Below are positions 43,686-52,442 of a DNA stretch of 64,000 nt, in pieces (the first letter of the stretch is position 1; every line of letters begins with the position of its first letter). Both the position numbers and the translations under genes were made by a program. The notes beneath the pieces are model-generated. The model worked only from the letters and a program-made list of their open reading frames with translations, did no database searches and was not told the DNA's origin. The DNA comes from Pseudomonas taetrolens. Lineage in GTDB: Bacteria > Pseudomonadota > Gammaproteobacteria > Pseudomonadales > Pseudomonadaceae. The stretch lies in contig NZ_LS483370.1 of the NCBI RefSeq assembly GCF_900475285.1, positions 2,432,001 through 2,496,000 on the forward strand. Reading direction: 5' to 3'.

Positions 43686-45031
43686 TGAGGCTGATTCCCC
43701 ACGTTGACACGCTTCGACGCCGGATTGCCCTGACCATTGTCACGGCGATGCTGGCTTCGCTCTTGCTCTATGCCCTGTTTGTCCAGGTCGCGGGAGTCTG
43801 GGCAAAACCGCCCGTCGATCAAATCGGCTTGCTGGATCAGGTCGCGGCCACGACACGCATCATCCAGGCGGCCCCGGCGCACATACGGCCACAATTGGCC
43901 GCCGCTGCGAGCAACCCCACCCTGGGTGTGTTCTGGAGCCAGCACCGAGGTGATTTCGAGCTTCCGGGGCCGGGCACCTCGATAGACCTGAACAACTCGC
44001 CGGTTCTGCATGAGTTGCTGGAGGGCGCCCAGCACAAGATAGAAGTTTTTCAGCCCGCCAACTGGCCCGCCGAAAGCCCGCAGGCGCGCTATGTCATGCT
44101 GTTGCAATTGAGCGACAACAGCTGGTTGTCGTTTACCCCTCCGCAACGGAGCTGGGGAATGAGCTCAGCGTTGCGCTTTGCGGTGGTGATTGCCCTGGGT
44201 CTGGTGGCCACCTGGCTGGTTGCCTGGTTCGCCACACGGCAACTGGCTGACCCCCTTCAGCGCTTTACCAATGCCGTGCAACGCTTTGGTACTGACTTGA
44301 ACGCACCGGCCATTGAAGTCGAAGGGCCCCATGAAATTCGCCAGGCGATCATTGCCTACAACACCATGCAGGCGAAAATCCAGCAGTTCATTGCCGAACG
44401 CACGCACATGCTGGCGTCCATTTCCCATGACTTGCGGGCGCCACTGACCCGCATACGTCTGCGATGTGAATTCCTCGAGGACATCGATCAACAACGCAAG
44501 CTGATCCGCGACACCGATGAAATGCAATCGATGATCAACTACGCGCTGGGCTTTTTTCGCGATGAGGCCCGTCAGGAGCCCGCCACCACCTTCGACCTCT
44601 CTGAATTGCTGCAAACGGTGATCGATGACTACAGCGATCAGGGCATCGTCGTCGATTTTTCAGGGCCCGCCCACCTGGTGTATTTCGGCCGCCCGGTAGA
44701 CATCAAAAGAATCACCGCCAACGTGCTGGAAAATGCCGTGAAGTATGCCCGGCATCCGCGCATTGAATTGATCAATGACCTACGCACGGTGCGCATCGAA
44801 GTCAGCGATGAAGGGCCGGGGATTCCCGAGTCGGAGCTGGAGAATGTATTCGTCCCGTTCTTCCGCCTGGAACCCTCACGCAACCGTAATACCGGTGGCG
44901 TAGGGCTTGGCCTGTCCTCCGCGCGGGCAATCGCACGCAAGCACGGCGGAGACCTGCTCTTGCAAAACCGCAAGGGCGGCGGGCTCTTCGCACAGATCGA
45001 GTTGCCGCATGCGCCGTTGAAGCCATCCTGA
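43682..45031 (+). CDS. Sensor histidine kinase partner of the 42933 regulator
   Basis: 449 residues. Membrane segments at about 15-40 and 163-183 frame a periplasmic loop of about 120 residues. HAMP linker, H-box with H249 (MLASISHDLRAPLTRIRLR), N-box (NVLENAVKYA), G1 (VSDEGPGIPESE) and G2 (TGGVGLGLSSARAIARKHGG) are all intact. Ends at a hairpin shared with xenA. The signal is unknown. The neighbouring drug efflux operon makes an envelope or antimicrobial signal plausible. Confidence 0.9.
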   Translation: MMRLIPHVDTLRRRIALTIVTAMLASLLLYALFVQVAGVWAKPPVDQIGLLDQVAATTRIIQAAPAHIRPQLAAAASNPTLGVFWSQHRGDFELPGPGTSIDLNNSPVLHELLEGAQHKIEVFQPANWPAESPQARYVMLLQLSDNSWLSFTPPQRSWGMSSALRFAVVIALGLVATWLVAWFATRQLADPLQRFTNAVQRFGTDLNAPAIEVEGPHEIRQAIIAYNTMQAKIQQFIAERTHMLASISHDLRAPLTRIRLRCEFLEDIDQQRKLIRDTDEMQSMINYALGFFRDEARQEPATTFDLSELLQTVIDDYSDQGIVVDFSGPAHLVYFGRPVDIKRITANVLENAVKYARHPRIELINDLRTVRIEVSDEGPGIPESELENVFVPFFRLEPSRNRNTGGVGLGLSSARAIARKHGGDLLLQNRKGGGLFAQIELPHAPLKPS

Positions 45032-45040
45032 AGTGTCAAA

Positions 45041-45065
45041 GATTGCCGCCCACAGCGCGGCAATC
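45041..45065. terminator. Bidirectional terminator between kinase gene and xenA
   Basis: GATTGCCGC at 45041-45049 pairs exactly with GCGGCAATC at 45057-45065 over a 7-base loop. AAA precedes it, giving a T run for the minus strand, and TT follows. It lies between two convergent genes only 45 bp apart. Confidence 0.65.
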
Positions 45066-45076
45066 TTCGGGTCAAG

Positions 45077-46168
45077 TTATCGGTAGCGCTCAAGCCAATG
45101 GGCGTACGGCGCCGGGAGTGTCCAGGATGCCCTGTCAACGCCCAGCTCTTTGGCGGCAAAGTACGGCCAGTGTGGATCAGCCAGGTGAGCCCGTCCTACG
45201 GACACCAAGTCCAGCTGGCGAGACTCGATGGCGGCGTGTGCCAGCTGCGGAGTACCGAAACCCCATGCAGAAGTCACGGGCAAACCCGTCTCCCGACGCA
45301 CGCGCTCGGCGATAGGGCCCATAAAGGCCGGGCCCCAGGGAATATGGGTATCCGGGATGGTGAACCCGACACTGACGCTCAACAGGTCAAGCCCGCCGTC
45401 CTTGAAACGCCGCGCCAGTTCAATCGACTCGGTCAGGGTTTGCTCGTCGCGGCCGTCATACTCGATGACGCCAAAGCGGGCAGTGAGCGGCAGGTTCTCT
45501 GGCCACACTTCACGCACGGCGGCCAACGTCTCCAGCAGGAACCGGCTGCGGTTTTCAAAGCTGCCACCGTATGCATCGGTGCGCTGATTGGAATGCTCGG
45601 AGAAGAAACTCTGGCCCAAATACCCGTGCGCAAAATGCAGCTCGATCCATTCAAAACCCGCTTCGCGAGCCCGGCGCGCAGCATCAACGAAGTCCTGGCG
45701 AACGCGGGCGATGTCTTCCAGGGTCATTTCCTGGGGAACCTTCGGCAGGTTGGCGCCGAACGCTATGGGGGAGGGGCCAATCGTGTCCCAGCCATTCGGG
45801 TTGCCATCTGCGATGTGGTCATCGCCTTCCCAGGGACGGTTAGCGCTCGCCTTGCGTCCGGCATGAGCAATTTGAATACCAGGCACGGAGCCAGCAGCCT
45901 TGATCGCTTTGACGGCGGGCACAAATGCCTGGGCATGGGCGTCGCTCCAGATACCTGCACATCCGGGTGTGATGCGTCCCTCAGGGGAGACGGCTGTTGC
46001 CTCAACAACGACCAGACCTGCGCCACCTCGTGCCAGACTTGCCAAGTGGACGAGGTGCCAGTCATTGACCATGCCGTCATCTGCCATGTACTGACACATC
46101 GGCGGAATGGCGATACGGTTTCTTAAGGTGACGTCCTTCAGAGTGAATGGCTCGAACAGGGCTGACAT
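45077..46168 (-). CDS. xenA: Xenobiotic reductase A, old yellow enzyme family
   Basis: 363 residues, the same length as Pseudomonas putida XenA and very similar. Start at the ATG at 46168 with GAGGAA ahead; the open frame further upstream is not coding. C25 (IPPMCQY), which tunes the FMN in XenA, is present. So are the substrate-binding histidines in ELHFAHGYLGQSFFSEHSN and the FMN phosphate site in SVGRAHLADP. XenA uses NADPH to reduce nitroglycerin, enones and quinones such as 8-hydroxycoumarin. A divergent ArsR gene and a palindrome overlapping the promoter suggest control by electrophiles. Confidence 0.92.
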   Translation of the reverse strand: MSALFEPFTLKDVTLRNRIAIPPMCQYMADDGMVNDWHLVHLASLARGGAGLVVVEATAVSPEGRITPGCAGIWSDAHAQAFVPAVKAIKAAGSVPGIQIAHAGRKASANRPWEGDDHIADGNPNGWDTIGPSPIAFGANLPKVPQEMTLEDIARVRQDFVDAARRAREAGFEWIELHFAHGYLGQSFFSEHSNQRTDAYGGSFENRSRFLLETLAAVREVWPENLPLTARFGVIEYDGRDEQTLTESIELARRFKDGGLDLLSVSVGFTIPDTHIPWGPAFMGPIAERVRRETGLPVTSAWGFGTPQLAHAAIESRQLDLVSVGRAHLADPHWPYFAAKELGVDRASWTLPAPYAHWLERYR

Positions 46169-46198
46169 CGGTAAGTTCCTCATAGGTTGATTCGCTTG

Positions 46199-46214
46199 TT
46201 CGATAGTAATCGAA
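46199..46214. promoter_or_regulatory. Palindromic operator between xenA and the ArsR gene
   Basis: TTCGAT at 46199-46204 and ATCGAA at 46209-46214 form a perfect dyad with a 4-base centre. On the minus strand the dyad overlaps TACTAT, a fair -10 for xenA, with TTTCAA 18 bp upstream. An ArsR dimer bound here would block xenA and perhaps its own gene. Confidence 0.6.
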
Positions 46215-46252
46215 ATATGGCGCTCATTGAAACCCTTCGTTATCATCCGCTC

Positions 46253-46552
46253 ATGCGAGCCTTCAAACATCCCCTCCCATCCGATTTCATCCTCGAGCGT
46301 TTGCTTTACGCCTTGAGCGACCCTGTACGCATGGAGATTGTTCGGTATCTCGCGGGGGTCAATGAAGCATCGTGTGGCGAGCTCGACGGCGGCCGGCCCA
46401 AATCCAGCATGTCCCATCACTTCCGGGTATTGCGCGATGCCGGGCTGGTTCACACGCGAAACGTGGGAACGACCCATATGAACTCACTGCGGGCAGAGGA
46501 ACTGAACCTGCGTTTCCCGGGTTTGCTGGATTGCATCCTTTCCCAAGCGTAA
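46253..46552 (+). CDS. ArsR-family winged-helix regulator, probable xenA repressor
   Basis: 99 residues from the ATG at 46253; ATG at 46217 would give 111. Neither has a good ribosome site, so the start is uncertain. Core: ERLLYALSDPVRMEIVRYLAG, then the recognition helix region KSSMSHHFRVLRDAGLVHTRNVGTTHMNSLRAEEL. The metal-binding CVC motif of classical ArsR is missing; the single conserved-type Cys is in EASCGEL. That fits redox or electrophile sensing rather than metal sensing. Divergent from xenA with a perfect dyad between. Confidence 0.8.
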   Translation: MRAFKHPLPSDFILERLLYALSDPVRMEIVRYLAGVNEASCGELDGGRPKSSMSHHFRVLRDAGLVHTRNVGTTHMNSLRAEELNLRFPGLLDCILSQA

Positions 46553-46655
46553 GTTCCCCAAAGCCCCCTGCATCCACTCGATTCGCTGGGTCACACCCAG
46601 CGCCTCCAGCGAACGGTCCGGGCATAAAAATCGTCAATCAATCGTTAAGGGAAGC

Positions 46656-47303
46656 ATGAATCGTCCGCTGTTTGTTTCCCTGGATGGGCCCAAAGGCACC
46701 GGTAAAACCACACTGTTGGAAGCCGTTACGAAAGTACTGAGGGCTGGCAACAACAAAGTGATCCGGCTTTGCGAGAAAAAAAGCGATCCCTACAGGGCTG
46801 AAACAATGGCCCTCGTCAACAGGCTTGTGAGAAACCCCGCACCGGAACTGGAGTGGCAGGTGTGTGAACGCCTGGCGGATAGCCGTGCCTGGATGACCCG
46901 ACACGTGCTGGCTAAACAGCCGCCCGGCTGCATCATCCTGATCGATCGCTGGTACCCGTCGGATGCTGCGTTTCGCCGGATTGTCCCGTTTGCAGACATT
47001 CTGCAGTTGAACATGGACCGACACGTGCAGGTGCCAGACCTGCATGTCGGGGTTGTCACGAGCCCTGAGATTTCATGGGCGAGGGCAGCGGCACGAACCC
47101 GCGGTCTGAGCAGCACGGTACTGCATACGCTGGAAGAACATGCCGCGTGCAGCACCGCGTTCGAGCGAGCGGTTGCAGATCACGGCTGGGTGTTATGCCG
47201 TAATGAAGGAACCCTCGAAGACGCCACGAGCCAGGTCGTTTCTGAGATCAACAGGGCCCTTCAATGCCAGGATCCAGGTGACGGTGAGCGTTCGCCTGCC
47301 TGA
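46656..47303 (+). CDS. P-loop nucleotide kinase-like protein (thymidylate kinase fold)
   Basis: 215 residues, cytoplasmic. Walker A is GPKGTGKTT at residues 11-19, and LIDRWYPSDAAFR matches the DR(Y/W) motif of thymidylate and deoxynucleoside kinases. A lid-like basic segment (ARAAARTRGLSS) follows. Overall organisation fits dTMP kinase, but the length and poor match elsewhere point away from housekeeping Tmk. It could phosphorylate another nucleotide or be an orphan paralogue. GGGAAGC before the ATG. No functional neighbour. Confidence 0.65.
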   Translation: MNRPLFVSLDGPKGTGKTTLLEAVTKVLRAGNNKVIRLCEKKSDPYRAETMALVNRLVRNPAPELEWQVCERLADSRAWMTRHVLAKQPPGCIILIDRWYPSDAAFRRIVPFADILQLNMDRHVQVPDLHVGVVTSPEISWARAAARTRGLSSTVLHTLEEHAACSTAFERAVADHGWVLCRNEGTLEDATSQVVSEINRALQCQDPGDGERSPA

Positions 47304-47405
47304 CGATCAACGGCTACAGCGCCTCTTTTAACGGGAGGCGCCACTCGCACAGTCGCACTTCAGCCGTGTATTCAGACGCGAAACCGGCTTGTCACCGCAG
47401 GTGGG

Positions 47406-48248
47406 TCATTTCAGCCGATCAAGCAATGCCTTGCCGACCTGATTGGCCGAGGACGGGTTCTGGCCCGTGATCAATTCGCGATCGATGACCACATAAGGGG
47501 TCCAGTTCGAAGCGTTGCTGCGGTAAAGCCCCCCGGCCTGTTCCAGCGCGGTCTGCGGGTAAAACTTCATCGCGCCACCGTTGAGCAGCCCTTTGGCTTC
47601 TTCCTCCTCCTTGTTGCTGATCACGGTCATCTTGTAACCCGCATAAATCCAGTCGGCACTGCCTTTGACCGGTTTCGCACGCTGGAGTTGGCGCGTGAAG
47701 TTCTCGGCATCCGGCAAGGTCGACAGCAGGGCAATCGGGCCATGACAAACGAGCGCAGTGGTCTTGCCCTGCTCATGGAAGTCCTTCAACAAACGCCCCA
47801 GTGGGCGGCTGTGGAGCAGATCCTGCATGGGGGCATGCCCGCCGGGAATGTACACCGCGTCGAAATGCGCATAACCGAGCTGCTCTACACGGGAAAGGCT
47901 GATGACCGGTGATTGTTCCGGCAGGTTCAATTTCAGTTGAGCAAGCAAGTCCTTATACGTCTGAAGTTCGGCTTCATCGTTGTTGAAGTACATTTTATCG
48001 ATGGACGTTTTGTCCACCGTCGGGGCATTGCCGTTGGGAGTCGCAAAGGTGACGTGATGGCCAGCGTCAAGCAGCAGCTTCACCGGTTGCAAAAGCTCGT
48101 TCAGGTAGAAACCGGTCGCAAACACCTTACCGTCCTTCAAATCGAGCTTCGGCGAATCGGAAAGCACCACAAGTACGTTGCCGGCGCTGGCGCCCAGGCT
48201 GGTGCTGGCGAGGGCTGCGGCCAGGGCGATACGGGTCAGTGTTTTCAT
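47406..48248 (-). CDS. Exported DJ-1/PfpI family protein (type 1 glutamine amidotransferase-like)
   Basis: 280 residues with a Sec signal peptide (cleavage near LGASAGN, residue 22), unusual for this mostly cytoplasmic family. The nucleophile elbow is C168-H169-G (TALVCHGPIALL), and YIPGGHAPMQDLL supplies the conserved glycines before it. The layout resembles Hsp31/YhbO-type glyoxalase III or chaperone proteins. Divergent from a LysR gene with about 120 bp between starts, which probably regulates it. Enzyme activity is inferred from the intact Cys-His pair. Confidence 0.85.
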   Translation of the reverse strand: MKTLTRIALAAALASTSLGASAGNVLVVLSDSPKLDLKDGKVFATGFYLNELLQPVKLLLDAGHHVTFATPNGNAPTVDKTSIDKMYFNNDEAELQTYKDLLAQLKLNLPEQSPVISLSRVEQLGYAHFDAVYIPGGHAPMQDLLHSRPLGRLLKDFHEQGKTTALVCHGPIALLSTLPDAENFTRQLQRAKPVKGSADWIYAGYKMTVISNKEEEEAKGLLNGGAMKFYPQTALEQAGGLYRSNASNWTPYVVIDRELITGQNPSSANQVGKALLDRLK

Positions 48249-48367
48249 GTCGGTTCCAGAGTTAATCGGGCGAACAGTTGCCGCCGCTGCCCGGATACTC
48301 TATTGATGTGTCAGATGGCGATAAACAACCGCCAATGCAATTCATTTGGACTTTGGAAGCAATAATA

Positions 48368-49273
48368 ATGTCACGCAGATTCGACCATCTTGGGGATGTG
48401 GAAGTCTTTATTCGTGTGGTTGAACAGGGCACTGTCAGTGCTGCTGCCGTGGCCCTGGCAACCACGCCTTCGGTGCTCAGCCGTGCATTGAGCCGGCTTG
48501 AATCACGTCTTGGCGTGCAATTATTGCGACGCACCACCCGCAAGCTCAGCCTGACCGATGCCGGCAAGCTGTACCTGGAACAAATGCGCTCTGCCTTTAC
48601 CCGGATTGAAGAAGCCGAGCGCAACATCCGCGGCCAGGAAGGCGAGTTAAGCGGGGGCGTCAGGCTCAGTGTGCCGACCACTTACGGTCATCATCGTTTG
48701 CCGCCGATGCTCAGTGCATTCACCCGACAATTCCCGGCGGTGCGGGTTGAGCTGAGCATCACTAACCGTAATGTCGACCTGGTCGCCGAAGGCTACGATC
48801 TGGCAATTCGTCTTGGACATTTGCCGGACAGCGGTCTGGTGGGCCGCAAGCTGGAAGATGCACGGCTATGCCTGGTCGCTTCACCTGCATACCTGGCGCG
48901 TGCCGGCGTTCCCACCACGCTTGAAACGTTACGCAAGCACGTTTGCCTGCCGTTCATCATGCCCAGCAGTGGCAAGATCGGGCCCTGGCTGTTCTGCCTT
49001 GACGGGAAAAATATCGAATGGCTACCGCAGGCCAATGTACAAGTGTCGGATGATGTCCTGGGTATTGTTTCCCTGGCCGAAAGCGGTCTGGGCATTTGCC
49101 AGACCTATGACTTCATCGTGCGCAGTAAAGTGCAGAGCGGGCAACTGGTGGAAATTCTTCCAGCCCTGAGCGGGCGCAGCCGGCCATTCTCGATCATTTA
49201 CCCGCCTCACCGACAATTGTCGGCCGCATCCCGAGCATTGATTGAGTTCATCCTCGACAACACCCCGTCCTGA
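48368..49273 (+). CDS. LysR-family regulator, likely of the divergent PfpI gene
   Basis: 301 residues from the ATG at 48368 with GGAAG ahead; earlier in-frame starts exist. N-terminal HTH: FDHLGDVEVFIRVVEQGTVSAAAVALATTPSVLSRALSRLE, and the effector domain follows (GGVRLSVPTTYGHHRLPPML). It belongs to the large YafC/DsdC-like group that commonly represses or activates a divergent oxidoreductase-type gene. It also precedes kynU on the same strand, but a 346 bp gap and the divergent gene make the PfpI gene the better target. Confidence 0.85.
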   Translation: MSRRFDHLGDVEVFIRVVEQGTVSAAAVALATTPSVLSRALSRLESRLGVQLLRRTTRKLSLTDAGKLYLEQMRSAFTRIEEAERNIRGQEGELSGGVRLSVPTTYGHHRLPPMLSAFTRQFPAVRVELSITNRNVDLVAEGYDLAIRLGHLPDSGLVGRKLEDARLCLVASPAYLARAGVPTTLETLRKHVCLPFIMPSSGKIGPWLFCLDGKNIEWLPQANVQVSDDVLGIVSLAESGLGICQTYDFIVRSKVQSGQLVEILPALSGRSRPFSIIYPPHRQLSAASRALIEFILDNTPS

Positions 49274-49619
49274 CCGTGCTGGATGACACGCGCCTGCGCC
49301 GCGCAGGAGTTATCCCGTAGCCCCCGACTGACCTGCGCATCAATGCCCGAGCCAGGGCCAGAATCTGCCGCGACAAAACTGACGATCAGAGCCAACGCGT
49401 GGCGCAGGGGCGGTTGATGATCGCCAGCTATAACAGTCCAGAATACTTGGCGCAGGCTTTTCTATTTTCGGGTAATGGCATGTGCGGTTAGCATCAAGCC
49501 ACTTCGCAGCGGCCTGTCTACCGGTTTGCAGTGCAAGGAGGATCGCTGCCCGTTGCGGGCCCGATCAGCAAGCGGCCCGTTAGCCCCACCCGTATAAGAA
49601 CAATTGAGAAGGAGCGTTT
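49274..49619. other. Intergenic region ahead of kynU
   Basis: 346 bp between the LysR gene and kynU. No credible ORF. An extra ribosome-site-like AAGGAGGATC occurs near 49535 without a usable gene behind it. The kynU ribosome site (GAGAAGGAG) is at its end. The kynU promoter and any leader must lie here. I cannot assign an operator. Confidence 0.4.
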
Positions 49620-50864
49620 ATGTCCACGTCCACCCCCGGCACCCGAGCGGACTTTGAATACCTTGATCAGAGGGATGAGTTGCGCAGCTCCCGTGAGCGT
49701 TTCGACTTGCCTGAGGGCGAAATCTACCTCGATGGCAACTCGTTGGGCGCAATGCCTGCGCACATTCCGGCGCGGATTGAGAAAGTGATCAAGCAGGAAT
49801 GGGCTCATGGCCTGATTCGTTCCTGGAATGATGCCGACTGGTACCCGGCACCCCAGCGTACCGGGGCGAAAATTGCCGGGTTGATTGGCGCACAAGGCCA
49901 CGAAGTCATTGTTGCCGACTCGACCTCGATCAATCTGTTTAAAGTGCTGGTCGCCGCCACCCGCTTGCGGCCTGGCCGTCGGGTGATTCTGGCCGAACGC
50001 GGCAACTTTCCGACTGACGTTTACATTGCCGATGGTGTGGCCGAATTGACGGGCAACCAATTACGCTGCGTCGAGCCGGACGACATCCTTGATGCCTTGG
50101 ATGAAGAGGTTGCGATTGTGTCGCTGACACATGTCAACTTCAAATCCGGCAAGCGCTACGACATGGCGCGCATCACTGAGCGGGCCCATGCGGTCGGCGC
50201 GCTGGTGGTATGGGACTTGTGCCACTCGGCCGGTGCCATGCCCATTGCGCTGAACGAGGTCAATGCCGACTTCGCCGTGGGTTGCGGCTACAAATACCTC
50301 AATGGCGGTCCGGGTGCTCCGGCATTTGTGTTCGTTGCCGAGCGTCATATTCCCCATATGCGCCAACCGATCACGGGCTGGCATGGACATGCCAAACCGT
50401 TCGATTTCGATCATCACTTCCGGCCTCACCCCAGCATCGGCCGCATGCTCGCAGGCACTGCGCCGCAACTGGGTGTATTGGCACTGGAAGCGGCGCTGGA
50501 GGTATTCGATGACGTCGACCTCAATGCGCTTCGACAAAAAAGCGTGGCTTTGGGCGACCTGTTCATTTCGCTGTGCGATCAGCAGTTGGCCGGCCTGGGC
50601 GTCGAGTTGCGCTCTCCGCGCGACGGCGAACAGCGTGGCAGCCAAGTGTCGCTGGCCCATGAACAGGCTTACGCCGTGATGCAGGCATTGATCGCCCGCG
50701 GCATCGTTGGCGACTTCCGTGCGCCCGACATCCTGCGGTTTGGTTTTGCACCGCTGTACATCCGCTATGTGGACATTTGGGACAGCGTGGTCGCCTTGCG
50801 AGAAATCCTCGAACAAAAAGAATGGGATCGCCCTGAGTTTCTGGCCCGCAAGTCAGTGACCTGA
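49620..50864 (+). CDS. kynU: Kynureninase
   Basis: 414 residues. PLP fold-type I enzyme: DLPEGEIYLDGNSLGAMP at the start, WDLCHSAGA with D199 (pyridine N contact) and H202, and the Schiff-base lysine K225 in GCGYKYLNGGPGAPAF. TGWHGHAKPFDFD is another family hallmark. It splits L-kynurenine to anthranilate plus alanine, or 3-hydroxykynurenine to 3-hydroxyanthranilate plus alanine. The facing nba operon degrades 3-hydroxyanthranilate, so the hydroxylated substrate is likely. No kynA, kynB or kynurenine 3-monooxygenase lies in the window. AAGGAG precedes the ATG; next gene 31 bp on. Confidence 0.93.
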   Translation: MSTSTPGTRADFEYLDQRDELRSSRERFDLPEGEIYLDGNSLGAMPAHIPARIEKVIKQEWAHGLIRSWNDADWYPAPQRTGAKIAGLIGAQGHEVIVADSTSINLFKVLVAATRLRPGRRVILAERGNFPTDVYIADGVAELTGNQLRCVEPDDILDALDEEVAIVSLTHVNFKSGKRYDMARITERAHAVGALVVWDLCHSAGAMPIALNEVNADFAVGCGYKYLNGGPGAPAFVFVAERHIPHMRQPITGWHGHAKPFDFDHHFRPHPSIGRMLAGTAPQLGVLALEAALEVFDDVDLNALRQKSVALGDLFISLCDQQLAGLGVELRSPRDGEQRGSQVSLAHEQAYAVMQALIARGIVGDFRAPDILRFGFAPLYIRYVDIWDSVVALREILEQKEWDRPEFLARKSVT

Positions 50865-50895
50865 GCCCCTCCCACCGATTCGGAGCAATTGTGCA

Positions 50896-52311
50896 ATGAC
50901 AAAAACAACTAGCACCTTCGAACACTTGATGGATCGTGAAAAAGGCTTGAAACAAAGCCTTACCAGCGGCCAGTTGTCGATGATCGCCATTGGTGGCGCC
51001 ATCGGCACCGGGCTGTTTCTGGGCAGCGGATTTGCCATTGGTTTTGCCGGCCCCAGTGTGCTGGTCAGCTATGGCATCGGCGCCCTGATTGCCCTGTTGT
51101 TGATGGGCTGTCTGGCGGAGATGACCGTGCGCCATCCCACGTCGGGTTCGTTTGGTTCGTTCGCCGAGTTTTACGTGGCGCCCTGGTTCGGGTTCGCGAT
51201 TCGCTACGCCTATTGGTCGTCGATTGTATTCGCCGTGGGTACCGAAATCACCGCCGCGGCGATGTACATGAAGTACTGGTATCCGGACGTGCCGGGCGGT
51301 TACTGGATGGTTGCGTTTTCCATGGCACTGATCATCGCCAACGCCTTCAGCGTCAAGGTGTTTGGCGCCATTGAATACGTGTTTTCGCTGATCAAGCTGT
51401 GCGCGATTGTGGTGTTCATTCTGTTGGGGGCTTATGTGGTATACGGCGCTCCGGCCGATACCGGCATCGGTTTTGCCAATTACACCAATGACCGCGGATT
51501 TTTCCCGAACGGCTGGTGGGGTACCTGGGTGGCGGTGATTGTGGCGTTCTTCAGTTACCTGAGCATCGAGATGATCGCGGTGGCGGCGGGCGAGGCCAAG
51601 GATCCGCAACGCGCAGTCACGCGTGCGTTCCGGATCACCGTGGTGCGCCTGGTCGTGTTTTACCTGCTGACCATCGCGCTGGTATTGGCGATTGTGCCCT
51701 GGGGCCAGAACAGCGGGGGCCAGAGCCCGTTCGTGACGGTGATGGCAGCGACCGGCGTGCCTTATGCAGGAGCAGTGTTTAACGCGGTGATTCTGATCGC
51801 GGCGCTGTCAGCGATGAACAGCCAGCTCTACATCACCACGCGATTGATGTTCAGCTTGTCGCGGGCCGGTCAGGCGCCCTCGGTATTTGGCCGCGTGAAC
51901 AGTAAAGGTGTACCGCTGCCGGCACTGTTGTTGTCCTCGGTAGGGATCGGTCTGGCTACGCTGCTGTACCTGGCCTACCCGGAAAAAGCCTTCACCTTGA
52001 TGATGTCCATTGCGATGTTCGGTGCAATGTTCACCTGGGCCGGGATTTTCCTCACGCACTTGTTCTTCCGTCGGCGTCAGGCTGGCCAGCCTTTGGCTTT
52101 CAAACTGTGGGGCTACCCATGGACCAGCCTTGGCGGGTTGTTGTTGATGCTGGCAGTCATGATCACCACGCTTTTCACTGAAGAGTTTGCCCCGACCTTG
52201 CTCTGCGGCGTGCCGTTCCTGGCGGTGATCCTGCTGATCTACTTCCTGCGCTTTCGGCAAAAAAACCTCGTACTGACCGACGCGCCCAAGCCGTTGCCAC
52301 TGCAACGCTGA
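50896..52311 (+). CDS. Amino-acid permease, APC superfamily (AAT/AroP-like)
   Basis: 471 residues, twelve membrane segments. The conserved start LTSGQLSMIAIGGAIGTGLFLGSG and helix 6 (FFSYLSIEMIAVAAGEAKDPQRAV) are the AAT-family signatures shared by aromatic, GABA and other amino-acid permeases. It is 31 bp downstream of kynU and upstream of an OprD porin gene. It is therefore the likely inner-membrane importer for kynurenine, hydroxykynurenine or tryptophan in this pathway. The substrate is inferred from context only. Confidence 0.88.
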   Translation: MTKTTSTFEHLMDREKGLKQSLTSGQLSMIAIGGAIGTGLFLGSGFAIGFAGPSVLVSYGIGALIALLLMGCLAEMTVRHPTSGSFGSFAEFYVAPWFGFAIRYAYWSSIVFAVGTEITAAAMYMKYWYPDVPGGYWMVAFSMALIIANAFSVKVFGAIEYVFSLIKLCAIVVFILLGAYVVYGAPADTGIGFANYTNDRGFFPNGWWGTWVAVIVAFFSYLSIEMIAVAAGEAKDPQRAVTRAFRITVVRLVVFYLLTIALVLAIVPWGQNSGGQSPFVTVMAATGVPYAGAVFNAVILIAALSAMNSQLYITTRLMFSLSRAGQAPSVFGRVNSKGVPLPALLLSSVGIGLATLLYLAYPEKAFTLMMSIAMFGAMFTWAGIFLTHLFFRRRQAGQPLAFKLWGYPWTSLGGLLLMLAVMITTLFTEEFAPTLLCGVPFLAVILLIYFLRFRQKNLVLTDAPKPLPLQR

Positions 52312-52442
52312 GTGGCTATGCCTGACCACGGACGGTCCGGCACTTTCTTCTGCTGATGCATTGACCGGGCACCGGCTTGCCCTGGTCGATTGCGCGTGCC
52401 GATAAATCAGGTTTCGGCGCGCCTTCCACCTTGGGGATTGTC

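Noticed and set aside
45098..46126. 342-codon plus-strand ORF opposite xenA
   Set aside because: XenA matches its family over its whole length on the other strand. The plus-strand product has no domain and no ribosome site.
48368..49273. LysR protein as the regulator of kynU
   Set aside because: Possible by strand and order, but it is divergent from the PfpI gene at short distance and is separated from kynU by 346 bp. Kept only as a secondary possibility.
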